In this document: one piece after another, positions 12,377 to 25,039 of the stretch
Position numbering within the stretch: position 1 is the stretch's first letter
Layout of the letters: every line of letters begins with the position of its first letter
Assembly: GCF_902459505.1 (NCBI RefSeq)
Contig: NC_047095.1
Coordinates: 120,721,380 to 120,785,379 of the forward strand
From: Geotrypetes seraphini
Lineage: Eukaryota; Chordata; Amphibia; Gymnophiona; Dermophiidae
Direction: 5' to 3'
Length of the DNA: 64,000 nucleotides
Made by a program: the position numbers and the translations under genes
The notes under the pieces: generated by a model
What the model saw: only the letters and a program-made list of their open reading frames with translations
Told to the model about the DNA's origin: nothing
Databases searched by the model: none

Positions 12377-14380
12377 ACCGGACAGGAACAGCACAAGCAG
12401 AAGCAGTACAGGCTTTCCTCACACATACACACAAAACTGGACAAGGACAGCACAGGTAGAAGCAGTACAGTCTTTCCTCACACACACACACACACACACA
12501 CACATACATACAACCAGACAGGAACAGCACAGACAGAAACAGAAGCAGTACAGGTATCCCTCACACAAACACAAAATTGGACAGGAACAACACAGACAGA
12601 ATCAGTACAGGTATCCCTCACACATACACAAAATTGGACAGGAACAACACAGGCAGAAGCAGTACAGGTATCCCTCACACAAACACAAAATTGGACAGGA
12701 ACAACACAGACAGAAGCAGTACAGGTATCCCTCACACAAACACAAAATTGGACAGGAACAACACAGACAGAAGCAGTACAGGTATCCCTCACACATACAC
12801 AAAATTGGACAGGAACAACACAGGCAGAAGCAGTACAGGTATCCCTCACACATACACAAAATTGGACAGGAACAACACAGGCAGAAGCAGAGCAGGTATC
12901 CCTCACACATATACAAAATTGGACAGGAACAACACAGGCAGAAGCAGAGCAGGTATCCCTCACACATATACAAAATTGGACAGGAACAACACAGGCAGAA
13001 GCAGAGCAGGTATCCCTCACACATATACAAAATTGGACAGGAACAACACAGGCAGAAGCAGAGCAGGTATCCCTCACACATATACAAAATTGGACAGGAA
13101 CAACACAGGCAGAAGCAGAGCAGGTATCCCTCACACATATACAAAATTGGAGAGGAACAACACAGGCAGAAGCAGAGCAGGTACCCTCACACATACACAA
13201 AATTGGACAGGAACAATACAGGCAGAAGCAGTACAGGTATCCCTCACACATACACAAAATTGGACAGCAACAACACAGGCAGAAGCAGTACAGGTATCCC
13301 TCACACACACAAAAAAACTGGGCAGGGACAGCACAGGCAGAAGCAGTACAGGCTTCTTTCTCTCACACACACACAAAACTGGACAGGGACAGCACAGGCA
13401 GAAGCAGTACAGGTTTCCCACAAACACACACAAAACTGGACAGGAACAGCACAGGCAAAAGCAGTACAGGTTTCCCTCAAACACACACACAAAACTGGAC
13501 AGGAACAACACAGACAGAAGCAGTACAGGTATCCCTCACACACACACAAAATTGGACAGGAACAGCAGAAGCAGTGTACAGGCTTCCCTCACACACAAAA
13601 AACTGGACAGGGACAGCACAGGCAGAATTAGTACAGGCTTCCCTCACACACACACACACACACACACAAAACTGGACAGGAATAGCACAGGTATAAGCAG
13701 TACAGGCTTCCCTCACACACACACAAAACTGGACAGAGACCGCACATGCAGAATCAGTACAGGCTTCCCTCACACACACACACACACACACACACAAAAC
13801 TGGACAGGAATAGCACAGGTATAAGCAGTACAGGCTTCCCTCACACACACACAAAACTGGACAGAGACCGCACATGCAGAAGCAGTACAGGTTTCCATCA
13901 CACACACAAAAAACTGGACAGAGACAGCACAGGCAGAAACAGTACAGGCTTCCCTCACACACAAAACTGGTCAGGAACAGCACATGCAGAAGCAGTGCAG
14001 GCTTCCCTCACACACACACAAAACTGGACAGAGACAGCACAGGCTTCCCTCACACACACACACATACAACCAGACATGGATGTTACAGGCAGAAGAAGTA
14101 CAGGTTTCCATCACACACAAAAAAAAACTGGATAGGGACAGCACAGAGAGAAGCAGTACAGGTGTCCATCCCAATCACACACAAAACTGGACAGGGACAG
14201 CACAGGCTTCCCTCACACACACACATACAACCAGACATGGATGTTACAGGCAGAAGAAGTACAGGTTTCCATCACACACACAAAAAAACTGGATAGGAAC
14301 AGCACAGAGAGAAGCAGTACAGGTGTCCATCTCAATCACACACAAAACTGGACAGGGACAGCAATCAGTCCTGGCATTTC
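12200..14380. repeat. 57-bp minisatellite in PBX2 intron 2
   Basis: About 2.2 kb of tandem units. AGTACAGGTATCCCTCACAC recurs at 12604, 12661 and 12718, a 57 bp period; units carry CA tracts and a TTGGACAGGAACA core. Between about 12550 and 13300 units are nearly identical and regular. The flanks are more diverged, with expanded CA tracts (12350-12375, 12480-12505, 13650-13670, 13770-13795) and a duplicated larger block around 14050-14350. The 57 bp period equals 19 codons, so both strands are open over hundreds of codons without this being a gene. Confidence 0.9.
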
Positions 14381-14384
14381 CAAC

Positions 14385-15240
14385 ACACTGGCCCAAATTC
14401 AGGCTTGTGTTTTACTAAAGCACATGTCCCTTGATTCAGCTAACCCACTTGGCAAATGTCAGAAGGTCAAGTGTGATTATGAGCCCATCTAGGTCTACAC
14501 AGTACAATCTTCTCTCACACACACAATTAATTGTCTAGCACAGGACAACCTTAACAAGCTGATCCAGTCCAGGATTTTCATGGGGGAGCCCCGATAACCC
14601 ATAGAAATGTTGAGCTGTATCTCCATGCACACAGTGGGGTTACAGGCAAGATTAGATCAGGCAGTTTGAGTTGACCTGGGTGAGGCTGTGACCCCCCCCC
14701 CCCCATGTCAGCCGTGCAAATTACACACACATTGTTCCAAAAATACACACAAACAGGCACCAACCAGCCTGTCAGACTGATGCAGGGCCTGGGCATTTTC
14801 TGTCTGAAAAGCTCTCGAGAAATGGATTCATGTTTGGAGTTTATCTTTTAAATGCACAGAACATTAGCTCCACAAAAACACGCTCTCCGTAAACTCCCAG
14901 TTTCTGGAACCTCAGTACACCCTTTTCCATGCTAAGAAAAATACATCTTCTCACCTGTAGAAGCCATTCCTAAGGCCCTCCTAGAGCCCAGGCCCCAGTA
15001 ACAAAGGAGATATTTTTTGAGGCTGCTCTTAACTTTTAACTCCTTGTTCACCTGTGCAAACCCAAGTTTTAATCATTTCCATGACAAATGAAACTCCCTA
15101 ATCTCCGATTTGACCCATTTGTCTGTCTTGAATAAGTTGTAAGCTCTGTGGGGCAGGGACTACTCTTACATGTTAGTCTGCAGCACTATGTATGTCTAAT
15201 AGAGCTGAAATAATGATAAGCAGTAGTAGCAGTGGATGTA
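14385..15240. other. PBX2 intron 2, no gene seen
   Basis: Contains a MITE-like fragment near 14565-14790 (GATCCAGTCCAGGATTTTC, similar to the 7.2 kb fragment) and the LINE-type tail TTGTAAGCTCTGTGGGGCAG near 15137-15157. No exon recognised. Confidence 0.45.
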
Positions 15241-15445
15241 TTTCAACAGTGATAGAGGAGCGGACCCAGACCCTAGGGAAGTAGGTTCAATTCTCATTGT
15301 GACTTCTTGTGTCCCCGGGCAAGTCACTTAACCCTCCATTCACCCAGGTAAAAAACTTTAGATTTTGAGCCTACTAGAGACAAAGTCCCTGTATAAAATA
15401 AATGGCTGAACCGTTGAGAGGCGGTATATCAAATCCATGACTCCC
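15240..15445 (+). mobile_element. tRNA-derived SINE
   Basis: Contains a degenerate Pol III B box (GGTTCAATTC), then GGGCAAGTCACTTAACCC as in CORE-type SINEs, and ends with GAGGCGGTATATCAAATCC. Related copies are at 18300, 22450, 41918, 55405 and inverted at 44345 and 45515. Confidence 0.7.
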
Positions 15446-15449
15446 CGAA

Positions 15450-17042
<1,593 letters not shown>

Positions 17043-17384
17043 GGCGGTGGCAGCAGCTGCTCTCCCCTCCCCGCCTGCACCGTCGCTGGCTGGCTCCCTC
17101 TCCCCCTCTCCGGATCAATAAGCCGGAATCAGAGATTCCGCCCTGATGCCAGGGCTGGAGGGGGGCAGCTGTTGCACCCTCTCCCCCAGGGCTGCCACTC
17201 TTTCCTTGGGGAGGGGAGGGGGGCACACCAGGGGCTGCCTTCGGATCCCCGTCCCAGCCTTGAGCTGGGGATTGTAAAATGGAGAACAAGGATGATGTCG
17301 ACAGAGGGAGGGAAGGAGGGAGGGAGGGAGGGAGGGGTGAGCTTTAAAGAAGGCTGGAGCTGAGGCCCTGCCTGCCCTGTCTTG

Positions 17385-17458
<74 letters not shown>

Positions 17459-17520
17459 GTGTGTATAGAGTGGATTGTGAGTCTCAATGCTTCCCCCAGC
17501 ACTCTTTCCCAGCAAAAGAA
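17043..17520 (-). promoter_or_regulatory. PBX2: PBX2 5' UTR and upstream region
   Basis: Sequence upstream of the PBX2 ATG is GC-rich to about 17270 and is likely 5' UTR and core promoter; no TATA box was seen. At 17295-17338 there is a GGGA run and at 17390-17466 a long GA run followed by a GT run, roughly 350-425 bp upstream of the start codon. The transcription start cannot be fixed from sequence. Confidence 0.5.
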
Positions 17521-18290
17521 AATAAAAAGAGGTGTGTGTGTGTGGGGGGGGGGGGGGGTTTGAATCCTTCAGGCAAGGGCTAAAAGAGAACTTGCAAAAT
17601 ATTCATCCATTATAGTCCCGTTGCTCCTGGCTCCTTAATTTCGAAATGAATAAAAATCTGGTTTTCAGACTTCTCCCCACCCTCCCCCCTCCCACACACA
17701 CACTTAAGCTAGACCACCAAGTACAGAGAGTGGACGGGATCAATTTTTAAAAAGCATCTGCCCCACGACAAAGTTACCCATGTGAGTTTTGGCCCACAAA
17801 AGAAGAACCTGATGCTTGACATGGTGGGCATTTCAGGGTGCTGCAGGGCTGAATACGAAAGAGAAGGGGACAAAGTGATGCACATTATCCAAATGCTGGT
17901 TACACTTATCTGTTTTGAAGTTAAATGTTTAAATCCATAACACACCCCAAAAGGTCTCTTTGTCAGGCATTCAAATTTCTACAGACAAACTTTCATGATT
18001 TCCCTGTGAAAATTCCCCTACTGTGGTGGGATCTAAATCCAGCCACTAGATGTCGCCATCGTGCGATGATGAGGATTCCCTCCCCAGGGGCTAAGAGTGC
18101 TCCCTCTGCAGCAACCACAGCTCTGGCCAGCCCAGGAAGCAGAAAAGAAAACCCAAAACGGCCCTGAAAACTGAATCCAGGTTCCTCCGTAAGGTAGCAT
18201 GCCCCACTTACAAACAGATCCAAGGCTCTGTGCTGCTCCTTCCTGGTTTATAACTGTTTCCATGCTTGCAGACAAACATTTGGGAATCTC
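17520..18290. other. Upstream flank of PBX2, no gene seen
   Basis: Non-coding with G and GT runs (17530-17562). Nothing recognised beyond this. Confidence 0.4.
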
Positions 18291-18299
18291 CCTCAACCA

Positions 18300-18480
18300 G
18301 AAAAGGGAGTGAGGGTAGCCTAATGGTTTGAGCAATGTGAGAACCAGGGAAGCCAGGGTTCAAATCTTGCTTCTACCACTAACACTCCTCCCACTGCCTC
18401 AGGTACTCACTTACCTACTGCCACTGTACAGTGCTGTGTATGTCCAGTAATGCCATAAAAATTATAAGTATTATTATAAC
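18300..18480 (+). mobile_element. tRNA-derived SINE
   Basis: Starts GTGAGGGTAGCCTAATGGTT, an A-box-like region, has the B-box relic GGGTTCAAATC near 18356, and ends near TATAAGTATTATTATAA. Diverged member of the family at 15240. Confidence 0.6.
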
Positions 18481-18695
18481 ACAACAGCTGGCTGCTTCAA
18501 AAGACAATAACATATCAGTCAGGACTGCTGCAGCCATCACAAAAATATGCTCAGGTCTTTACTTTCCCAGGTTGACCAAGACAGGGAATGCTGTGAAGGC
18601 AGTGAGGGAGAGGGAGCTGTAGTCATTATGCAATGGTGACACCTAGTGGCCAGATTCAGGGTGCACAGGTACCAAGTTCATTATAGTCTATGGGC

Positions 18696-18890
18696 CAGGG
18701 GTGGGCAATCACGGGCCTCAATGGGCACAAGCCAGTCGGGTTTTCAAGATTTCCATAATGAATATGCACGACATTAATTTGCATGGACAGCTCCCATTGC
18801 AATCAAATCAATCTCATGCATATTCATTGTGGAAATCTCAAAACCCCAACTGGCATGTAGAATCTCGGGAACTGTGATTGCTCTCCCCTG
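18696..18890. mobile_element. hAT MITE, CAGGGGTGGGCAA family
   Basis: Palindromic element: CAGGGGTGGGCAATCACG at the left, inverse ending CTCTCCCCTG at the right, with paired TATGCAC...TGCATAT inner arms. The inverted match extends a few bases into both flanks (ATGGGCC / GGCCCAT), so no clean 8 bp duplication is visible. A better-preserved relative with a perfect duplication is at 60834-61027. Confidence 0.65.
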
Positions 18891-19790
18891 GGCCCATCTT
18901 CCCCCTTCCACCGGGTGAGCATGTGAGATAGTTACAAAATATGGGAACATCCCCAAGTACCTGTAAATGAAGTCTCACGATGCCATGGTCGAACAGAGGC
19001 TGATTCTGACTGAGCTGTAAGCCCAGATTTTAAAAATGAGAATAAAATAGAACCAGAAGAGGGTTTAGTGCACAGTTAAACTTCCTTGTATTTACAGAAA
19101 AATCTACCCGTATTTACAAACTGGGATGTCCCATCCCTCCCCACCCTAACTTTCTCTCTCTCTCCCTCCCCTGACCCATCCTGCTCTACAGATGCCCCTG
19201 TCACATCCCTCCCCTCCCTCCTACACCCAAAAGGCAGACCCAGGCAGATGTTAATTTTGGGTTAGGTCCTGGGCACCCCCCCTCTCCAGTTGGTCAGTGA
19301 GGGGCCCGCAGGGGGAATTCCTCTTTGGAATGCAAATAGGGTTCTTGGAGGAGGGAGGGAAGATAACGCTTTCGCAGCTGGAGGGAAGAGGAGAGGGGAG
19401 GGGGTGGAGCGTGAATAACATTTCTCGAATCCGAGGGGGTCAGAGATCTGTGAAGCCATTCGACACCAGGAAAGATAACGCCATCGCCCTCTCCCTTGGC
19501 TCAAGGGAACCTTTCTTGGTAGGAGAATTTCTCCAGGTGATGCCAAAATCAATGCAAACCACGTAGAAGTCCAAAAAGGCACCTTTTAGTTAAACAAAAA
19601 AAATGTCTCTGTGACTAAAAAAAATAGGCTCCGAAAATGAGAATCAACAGCACACAACGTACACACATAAATCAGGACAACTTAACCCACACTTCATCCT
19701 GGGGAACACCAATGCAGAGGGGGGGGGGGGGTGTCTCGGTAAGGGCCCACTCCCGCTGCCGTGCGCATGTGCCCCTTCCATTCCCTCGTA
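18891..19790. other. Intergenic, no gene seen
   Basis: No exon or mobile element recognised. G run at 19721-19732. Confidence 0.4.
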
Positions 19791-19794
19791 CCTT

Positions 19795-20038
19795 TTCCAA
19801 GTTTCCAAGTTGATTATTTCTTTGATATACCATCTACCAAGATTTATCTAGACGGTTTACAATCAATAAAAATATTTAAAAACAGAAATAAAAAAAATGT
19901 ATCCACTTATGACAATTTAGCAACTGTGGAAGATGGGGGGGTTTGGTTACAGAAACTGTACGACTAACATGACAGGAGGGGAGGAACAAGAGGTGGTAAA
20001 GAATGCATCGAGTTAAAAAAATATCAAATGTCAGAAGG
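19795..20038 (-). mobile_element. LINE 3' tail, antisense
   Basis: Starts with TTCCAAGTTTCCAAGTTG and GATATACCATCTACCAAG, the inverted 3' tail type seen at 2443. Too short to place further. Confidence 0.5.
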
Positions 20039-20039
20039 G

Positions 20040-21590
20040 AAAGGATAGAAACATAGAAAAATGACGGCAGAAAAGGACCATAGCCCATCAAGTCTGCCAA
20101 CACTAAAGATCCACTTCCCTAAATTTATGTTCAAATGTTTTTATTATTTCAACAAATAACAAACAAAAACAGATAGCATAGTCAGGAAATAATATTGTAA
20201 ACACCCCCCTCCCTCCCTTCCCATCCCTCCCCACCCCAAGAGTCCAATGCCACAGTAAAATTGAGAGTGAAAAGTAAATCTATTGATTCAAGAGTCTACT
20301 TCGAGCATATGGTGTGAGGTCCTGCCAGAAGCCCAAGTCTGACGAAATCCACGACCCGGCCCATGATCCAAGTCTCCCACCAGTCTTCGCTCCAGCGTAG
20401 CATGAATTATCATCAAGGCTCTCCATTGAGCATTGGAAGGAGGATCTCGGGACAGCCAGTTAGTAAGAATTGCTTTCTTTCCCATCAAAAGCACTCTAGT
20501 GACAAAAGCTGTCATTCCCTTAGGTTTAGGCGTGGCTATATTGTAATATCCGAATAGTGCTCTCGGTTGCGGAAGCCAACGCCTCCCCCAAAGCATCGTA
20601 ATATAATGACCAAGATGTCTCCAAAACTGTTGAATTTTGGGGCAGGTCCAAAGCATATGTCCCAATGAAGCATGAGCCTGAGCACATTTCGGGCAAGAAT
20701 GAGATGTAGTTATCCCCATCCGGGCTGCACATTCCCTAAATTTATTCTCCCAGATATCCTATATCTCATCGAGTCTGCCTATTCTGATGACTCTCCCCCC
20801 ACTATTACCCTCTTAGAGATCCCACATGCGCATCCCATTTATTCTTAAAATCTGGCACGCTGCTGGCCTTGACCACCTTCAAAGGAAGTCTATTTCAATG
20901 ATCAACCACTCTTTCGGCGAAGAAATACTTCCTGATGTCGCCATGAAATTTCCCGCCCCTTATTTTTTAGCGGATGACCTCTTGTGGCCGAGGGTCCTTT
21001 AAGAAAGAAAATATCATCTTCCTCTTCGATACGACCGGTGATATACTTAAACGTCTCAATCATGTCTCCCCTCTCCCTAGGTTCTTCAAGAGAATACAGC
21101 CGCAATTTATTCAGCCTTTCCTCGTATGAGAGAGATCCTTGAGCCCTGAGACCATCCTTGTGGCCATACGCTGAACCGACTCGACTCTCAGCACATCTTT
21201 ACGGTAGTGTGGCCTCCAGAATTGCACACAGTATTCCAGATGAGGTCTTACCATGGATCTGTACAATGGCATTATGACCTCGGGCCTCTGGCTGACGAAA
21301 CTTCCACGGATACATCCCAATACTTGTCTAGCCTTGGATGAAGCCTTCTCCACTTGATTGGCAGCTTTCAGGTCTTCACTAATGATTACTCCTAAATCGC
21401 GCTTTGCTGCGGTCCTAGCTAAGGTCTCACCATTTAGGGTGTAATTTCTGCACGGATTTCTGCTGCCAAGGTGCATGACCTTACATTTCTTAGCGTTGAA
21501 GCTAAGTTGCCAAGTCAAGGACCAATGTTCCAACAAGGAGATATTTCGCTTCAAAAGAAGCGTTTGGATATTATTCAAGGGTAAAGAAAA
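20040..21590 (-). mobile_element. CR1-like LINE, antisense, interrupted by L1
   Basis: The minus strand from about 21578 reads LEHWSLTWQLSFNAKKCKVM, KRDLGVIISEDLKAANQVEK, MPLYRSMVRPHLEYCVQFWR and, further on, LEEPRERGDMIETFKY, the reverse transcriptase C-terminal region of a CR1-type LINE. Its 3' tail, the inverse of ATAGAAACATAGAAA, is at 20043-20060. The copy is split by an L1-type insertion at 20129-20731 and has several frame breaks. Confidence 0.8.
20129..20731 (-). mobile_element. L1/Tx1-type LINE fragment nested in CR1
   Basis: The minus strand from 20719 reads GITTSHSCPKCAQAHASLGH, MLWTCPKIQQFWRHLGHYI and later PKGMTAFVTRVLLMGKKAIL, the C-terminal CPKC/H zinc-knuckle region of L1-clade ORF2 (closest by eye to amphibian and fish Tx1/L1). 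The insert is bounded by a perfect 14 bp direct repeat, TTCCCTAAATTTAT, at 20115-20128 and 20732-20745, typical of target-primed integration of a 5'-truncated copy. Confidence 0.85.
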
Positions 21591-21870
21591 AGGCTCTGAG
21601 ATTGGGTATTGTAAGCATCCTTGAATAGAAAAGTTTTGATTTTTGACCTAAATAATGTTAGGGAAGACTCTCATTTTATGTGCAGGGGAAGAGCATTCCA
21701 GAGCGAAGGCGCCATAACGGGGAAGATGGACTTTCGAGTGGTGTCGTAAAAAATTTCTAATAAATCTTGATAATTTGAGCGTAAAGTACAGGTAGGGGAT
21801 TAAACGTTTGTCTATAAAGGCTGGGAAATGGTATTGTTTGGATCCTCCCTGCGTAAGCAGCATTATGCCT
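21590..21870 (-). mobile_element. L2-like LINE fragment, antisense
   Basis: Minus-strand reading around 21860-21650 resembles the part of L2-like ORFs near FTLKLSRFIRN and YGAFALECSSPAHK. Degenerate. Confidence 0.45.
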
Positions 21871-21970
21871 CTCTATGATGTCACTTCCGGGCCCTGTGCC
21901 TAGAAGTGACATCAGAGGGACAGCTGGCACGATGCGGGCAGCAAGTTCCTGACTTTGCTCATGCCTGGAA
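21865..21970. mobile_element. Fragment of GGCGTAGC-family MITE
   Basis: Contains the centre of the family at 4011 and 35083 (GATGTCACTTCCGGGCC ... AGAAGTGACATCAGAGGGA) without the termini. Confidence 0.5.
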
Positions 21971-22445
21971 TCCTTCATGTTAAGCGGGAGATAAGGTTAA
22001 AACCAAAGCGATAAAGAGTCAACTAAACAGACACCGGTTAGTAAGACAGCGAAGGAAGGAGGTTTAGTGAATCCCGAGATAAGCTATGAACTGGAAACCA
22101 GAAGGGAAAAGATTGCCAGGAAAGCCAAGGCATCAAACAGTTGGAAAGGACATGACTGAGCTGTAAATCGATTGGTCAGAAGATGTTGATGAAACACAAG
22201 GCCGACAAGTGTAGAATTGGAAGACGCTTCTGTCTGCCTCATGAACCGACTATCTCAAGTCATAACAATTATAAAATAGATTTTTACGCCATATTTACCA
22301 TACTGCGTCTGCCATGCTACGATCTCTCATGCCATGTTTGCCACACAATGTTTGCCGTTCCATGCCTTCCATGTTATGTTACCATTTTTGCCAAGTTGTG
22401 TCATACCATATTAACCATGCTATCTTTTACCATACTATGTCTGAG
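21970..22445. other. Intergenic, CCAT-rich degenerate repeat
   Basis: 22285-22440 is made of short variants of TGCCATGCTATG / TTTGCCA, a weak tandem pattern of roughly 18-20 bp. The rest is unassigned. Confidence 0.4.
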
Positions 22446-22449
22446 AATG

Positions 22450-22596
22450 CAGCACCACGGTTGGAGCTGCGGCCTAGGCACCCTGAGGTTGTGCGTGCAG
22501 GCCCACGCTGCTCCTTGTGACCCCATTGCCCCAGGTACATTAGTCACACTGTGAGCCCACCAGGACAGACAGGAAATGATGCTTGAGTACCTGAAT
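22450..22596 (+). mobile_element. tRNA-derived SINE
   Basis: Carries CCCATTGCCCCAGGTACATT and TGCTTGAGTACCTGAATAA, the 3' half of the SINE at 41918. The 5' half is diverged. Confidence 0.65.
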
Positions 22597-23085
22597 AAAT
22601 CCTTCTCTAGCACCATCTTCTTTCTGTCTTGTTTCCGTAGTGTCCAGCTTTCGCATCCGTAACTGACCACCGAGAAAATGAGCCCACGGACAAGTCTGAT
22701 CCTCGTTTGGAGTGCCTTTGACTACTTTGTCGAGAGCCTTCATTGAAGAGCGACCGATGCGGAGTATTTCCTCCCTGGTAGTCGCCAGAAGAACTAACAA
22801 ATCGATTCTGGAAGAGATCAAACCGGCTATTTCACCTGAAGCCCAAATGATGAAGTTACGACTGTCTTATTTTGGTCAGACCATCAAAAGAGAGAGATCA
22901 CTGGAGAAGGACATCATGTTTGGGAAGATCGAAGGAACCAGGCGAAGAGGCTGGACACGTTGAAAAGAACCATGGGGATGACGCTGGAGGACCTTTCCAG
23001 ACTAGCCCAAAACCAATTTCGTTTTGGATCCGCAATTCATCAAGTCACTAGGAGAACGGTGTAGAAAATTGAAATAAATAAATAA
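22597..23085. mobile_element. RTE-like LINE 3' end with inverted 5' part
   Basis: Minus strand from 22758 reads IGRSSMKALDKVVKGTPNED and later SYGCESWTLRKQDRKK. Plus strand from 22775 reads LVVARRTNKSILEEIKPAIS, MMKLRLSYFGQTIKRERSLE and KDIMFGKIEGTRRRGW, the continuation of the same ORF. The order and clash of strands show a 5' inversion with the breakpoint at about 22759-22774. The family resembles RTE/BovB ORFs (YGCESWT followed by RRSNQSILKEI and LGKIEGRRRRGRQ). It ends in AATAAATAAATAA near 23075-23087. Confidence 0.7.
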
Positions 23086-23089
23086 GCTT

Positions 23090-23890
23090 AATAATGTTAC
23101 CCTCAAAGCGATTACGGACTAGAGTACAGGAAGGATGATTCCCGGGTGCCGGTGCTGCTCAGTCTCTTCTCGGGTCATATTAGGGTTCTGAGCTTGTGAT
23201 TGGAGGTGATGAATTTTGCAGTTCTATGCTGTTGTTTTTCCTCTTTCCCTCCAGGATCAGAGTTGTTGCCACTCGTTGCGGGAAATCGTTTATTTTCTTG
23301 CTTTCGGCTTCAGGAAATGTGCATCTCTTAATATATTTGCATTTGGATGGTACAAGGACAAAGTTTCCAAACCATTAGTCGCAGGAACAAAAAGACGGGG
23401 TTAGATGAGGGGGAGGGAGTACCGAGTGTATTAATCCGCAACTACAAAGGCTGACATGTATCCAGACAACCCAATATTCTACACAGAAAGCCTGTGAATG
23501 TGTGTTTGGAGGTGGGGGGGGGTTCTGCTTAGAAAATCGGTTTGCAGACCCTTGGGTATAAAGAATCTGCAAGACCGAAGGCCTCATAGTTTACTTTACA
23601 AATTGCCTCAAAGACTGGCATTTTAGGGGTGATGCACTGCATGCAAAATGCACTTTCTTAGGGCTTCCAGTTCAGCTTTTATCTGCACATTTCTCTGTAT
23701 TTGGTGAGGGTATTTTTGCATTCTGCATTTGATTCGGTGCATTCTGCATGTGTGAACAAGGCGAGGGATTCGCTCATATGCCGTTTCCGTAGCGGTCTAG
23801 CTTGTTCTGTTTTCCTGGTAAGAGGTCTATTGCAGTACTATTTGCAGTGCTGCCTTTGCACAGGTAGGCCGGTTGCTGTGGACAGGTTTG
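23090..23890. other. Intergenic, no gene seen
   Basis: Non-coding. A G run lies at 23513-23522. No transposon recognised by eye. Confidence 0.4.
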
Positions 23891-23895
23891 CTATA

Positions 23896-24239
23896 CAGGG
23901 CAGGATTAATTCTAGGCACCCAAGTACACTGGGCCCCCTGCCCGCCCCACCCCACCATGCGCCCAGGCGGAAACAGGAAGCTGCGTCAGAGGGAAGCTTT
24001 GGGCAAGTTCCCATTGCCTTTCTTACCCGCGTTGCTTGCTTGTCTTACTTTCCGTCGATGGGAGGGGGGCCTGCGCTGCCAATCGGGAGGGGGGGGGCGG
24101 GGGGGCATTGCCGATCGATGCTGGAGGGGCCCATCGCCGTTTGGAAAAAACAATGTTGATGCCCTCCTTCATCGGGCCCCCCTGACAATTTCGGGCCCTA
24201 GGCGCGTGCCTACTTGGCCTATTGGTTAATTCTGCCCTG
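23896..24239. mobile_element. hAT MITE with perfect 8-bp duplication
   Basis: Starts CAGGGCAGGATTAATTCT and ends GGTTAATTCTGCCCTG, inverted to each other. It is flanked by TTGCTATA at 23888-23895 and 24240-24247. The 344 bp interior is GC-rich and contains inverted fragments around GATGGGAGGG / GGGGCCC. No coding sequence. Confidence 0.85.
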
Positions 24240-24463
24240 TTGCTATAGAGGTACTGCATGTGCTTCTTTGTAGGATTTGTGTTCATTCACAGAGTGCCTG
24301 ATAGAAGAGGGAGTTTGGGTCACACAGGGGACCAAGGGGAAGTGTCCTAATTCTGCACCCATTATGGATGTAGGGTGCTGTTTGGTAAAACTAGAGGTGT
24401 GGGATTCTTACTGGGGTTCTGTCCCATTGTGTGTTAAGGAGGTCAATGGCAGACCTTCTAGAC

Positions 24464-24911
24464 CGGTGTTCTTCAACCTCCGGTCTATGGACCAGTGCCG
24501 GTCCACAGGGCCAGCACATGCATCAGGCCCAAAACAGTGTTCTTCAACAGCCGGTCTACGGTGAGATTGATGCGGTGTTATCTTCGAGCCAGCTCCCTCT
24601 TCCTCACTGAGTCAGTGCACAAAGCCATGGGCAGTGGCTCCTACGGGCATCCTGCGCCTGAACCGGAAGCCTTCTCTCTGACGTTGCAACGTCAGAGGGA
24701 AGGCTTCCAGATGAGGCACGGGACGTGCAAGGTGCAGTTAGTACTATTATGGGGGCGGGGTCTAGGGTGGAGATTGTGTAGAGATGGGCGGGGTCTGGCC
24801 CACGACTTAGCCCAGTGTTCTTCAACCGCCGGTCCACGGACCGATGCCGGTCCACAGAATAATTATTTTATTTCTGCCGGTCCATAGGTATAAAAAGATT
24901 GAAAAACACTG
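24464..24911. mobile_element. hAT MITE, CAGTGTTTTTCAA type
   Basis: Right end TTGAAAAACACTG pairs with left end CGGTGTTCTTCAACC. Flanks TTCTAGAC (24456-24463) and CTCTAGAC (24912-24919) match at 7 of 8. The left terminal motif recurs inside at about 24537 and 24813 with GCCGGTC following, so the terminus has been duplicated in the element. Confidence 0.75.
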
Positions 24912-25039
24912 CTCTAGACCACATGCCGCATAAGAGATCTGGTTGAATGGATAACTTTACTGATGGGGGCTGAAACTGGTTAATGGCCTCTTCAGTCCTC
25001 ATGCTAATGAGAAGGCCTTTCAATGTTCATCTGAAGGGC

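Noticed and set aside
12228-13824. Very long open frames (over 400 codons) on both strands
   Set aside because: They sit wholly inside the 57 bp minisatellite. The period is a multiple of three, the peptide is a plain 19-residue repeat, and all frames are open alike.
18696-18890. Clean 8 bp target duplication at the 18.7 kb hAT MITE
   Set aside because: The flanks are inverted to each other and not directly repeated, so no duplication is claimed.
22280-22440. Regular satellite of CCATG units
   Set aside because: Spacing is too irregular for a defined period; noted only as degenerate repeat.
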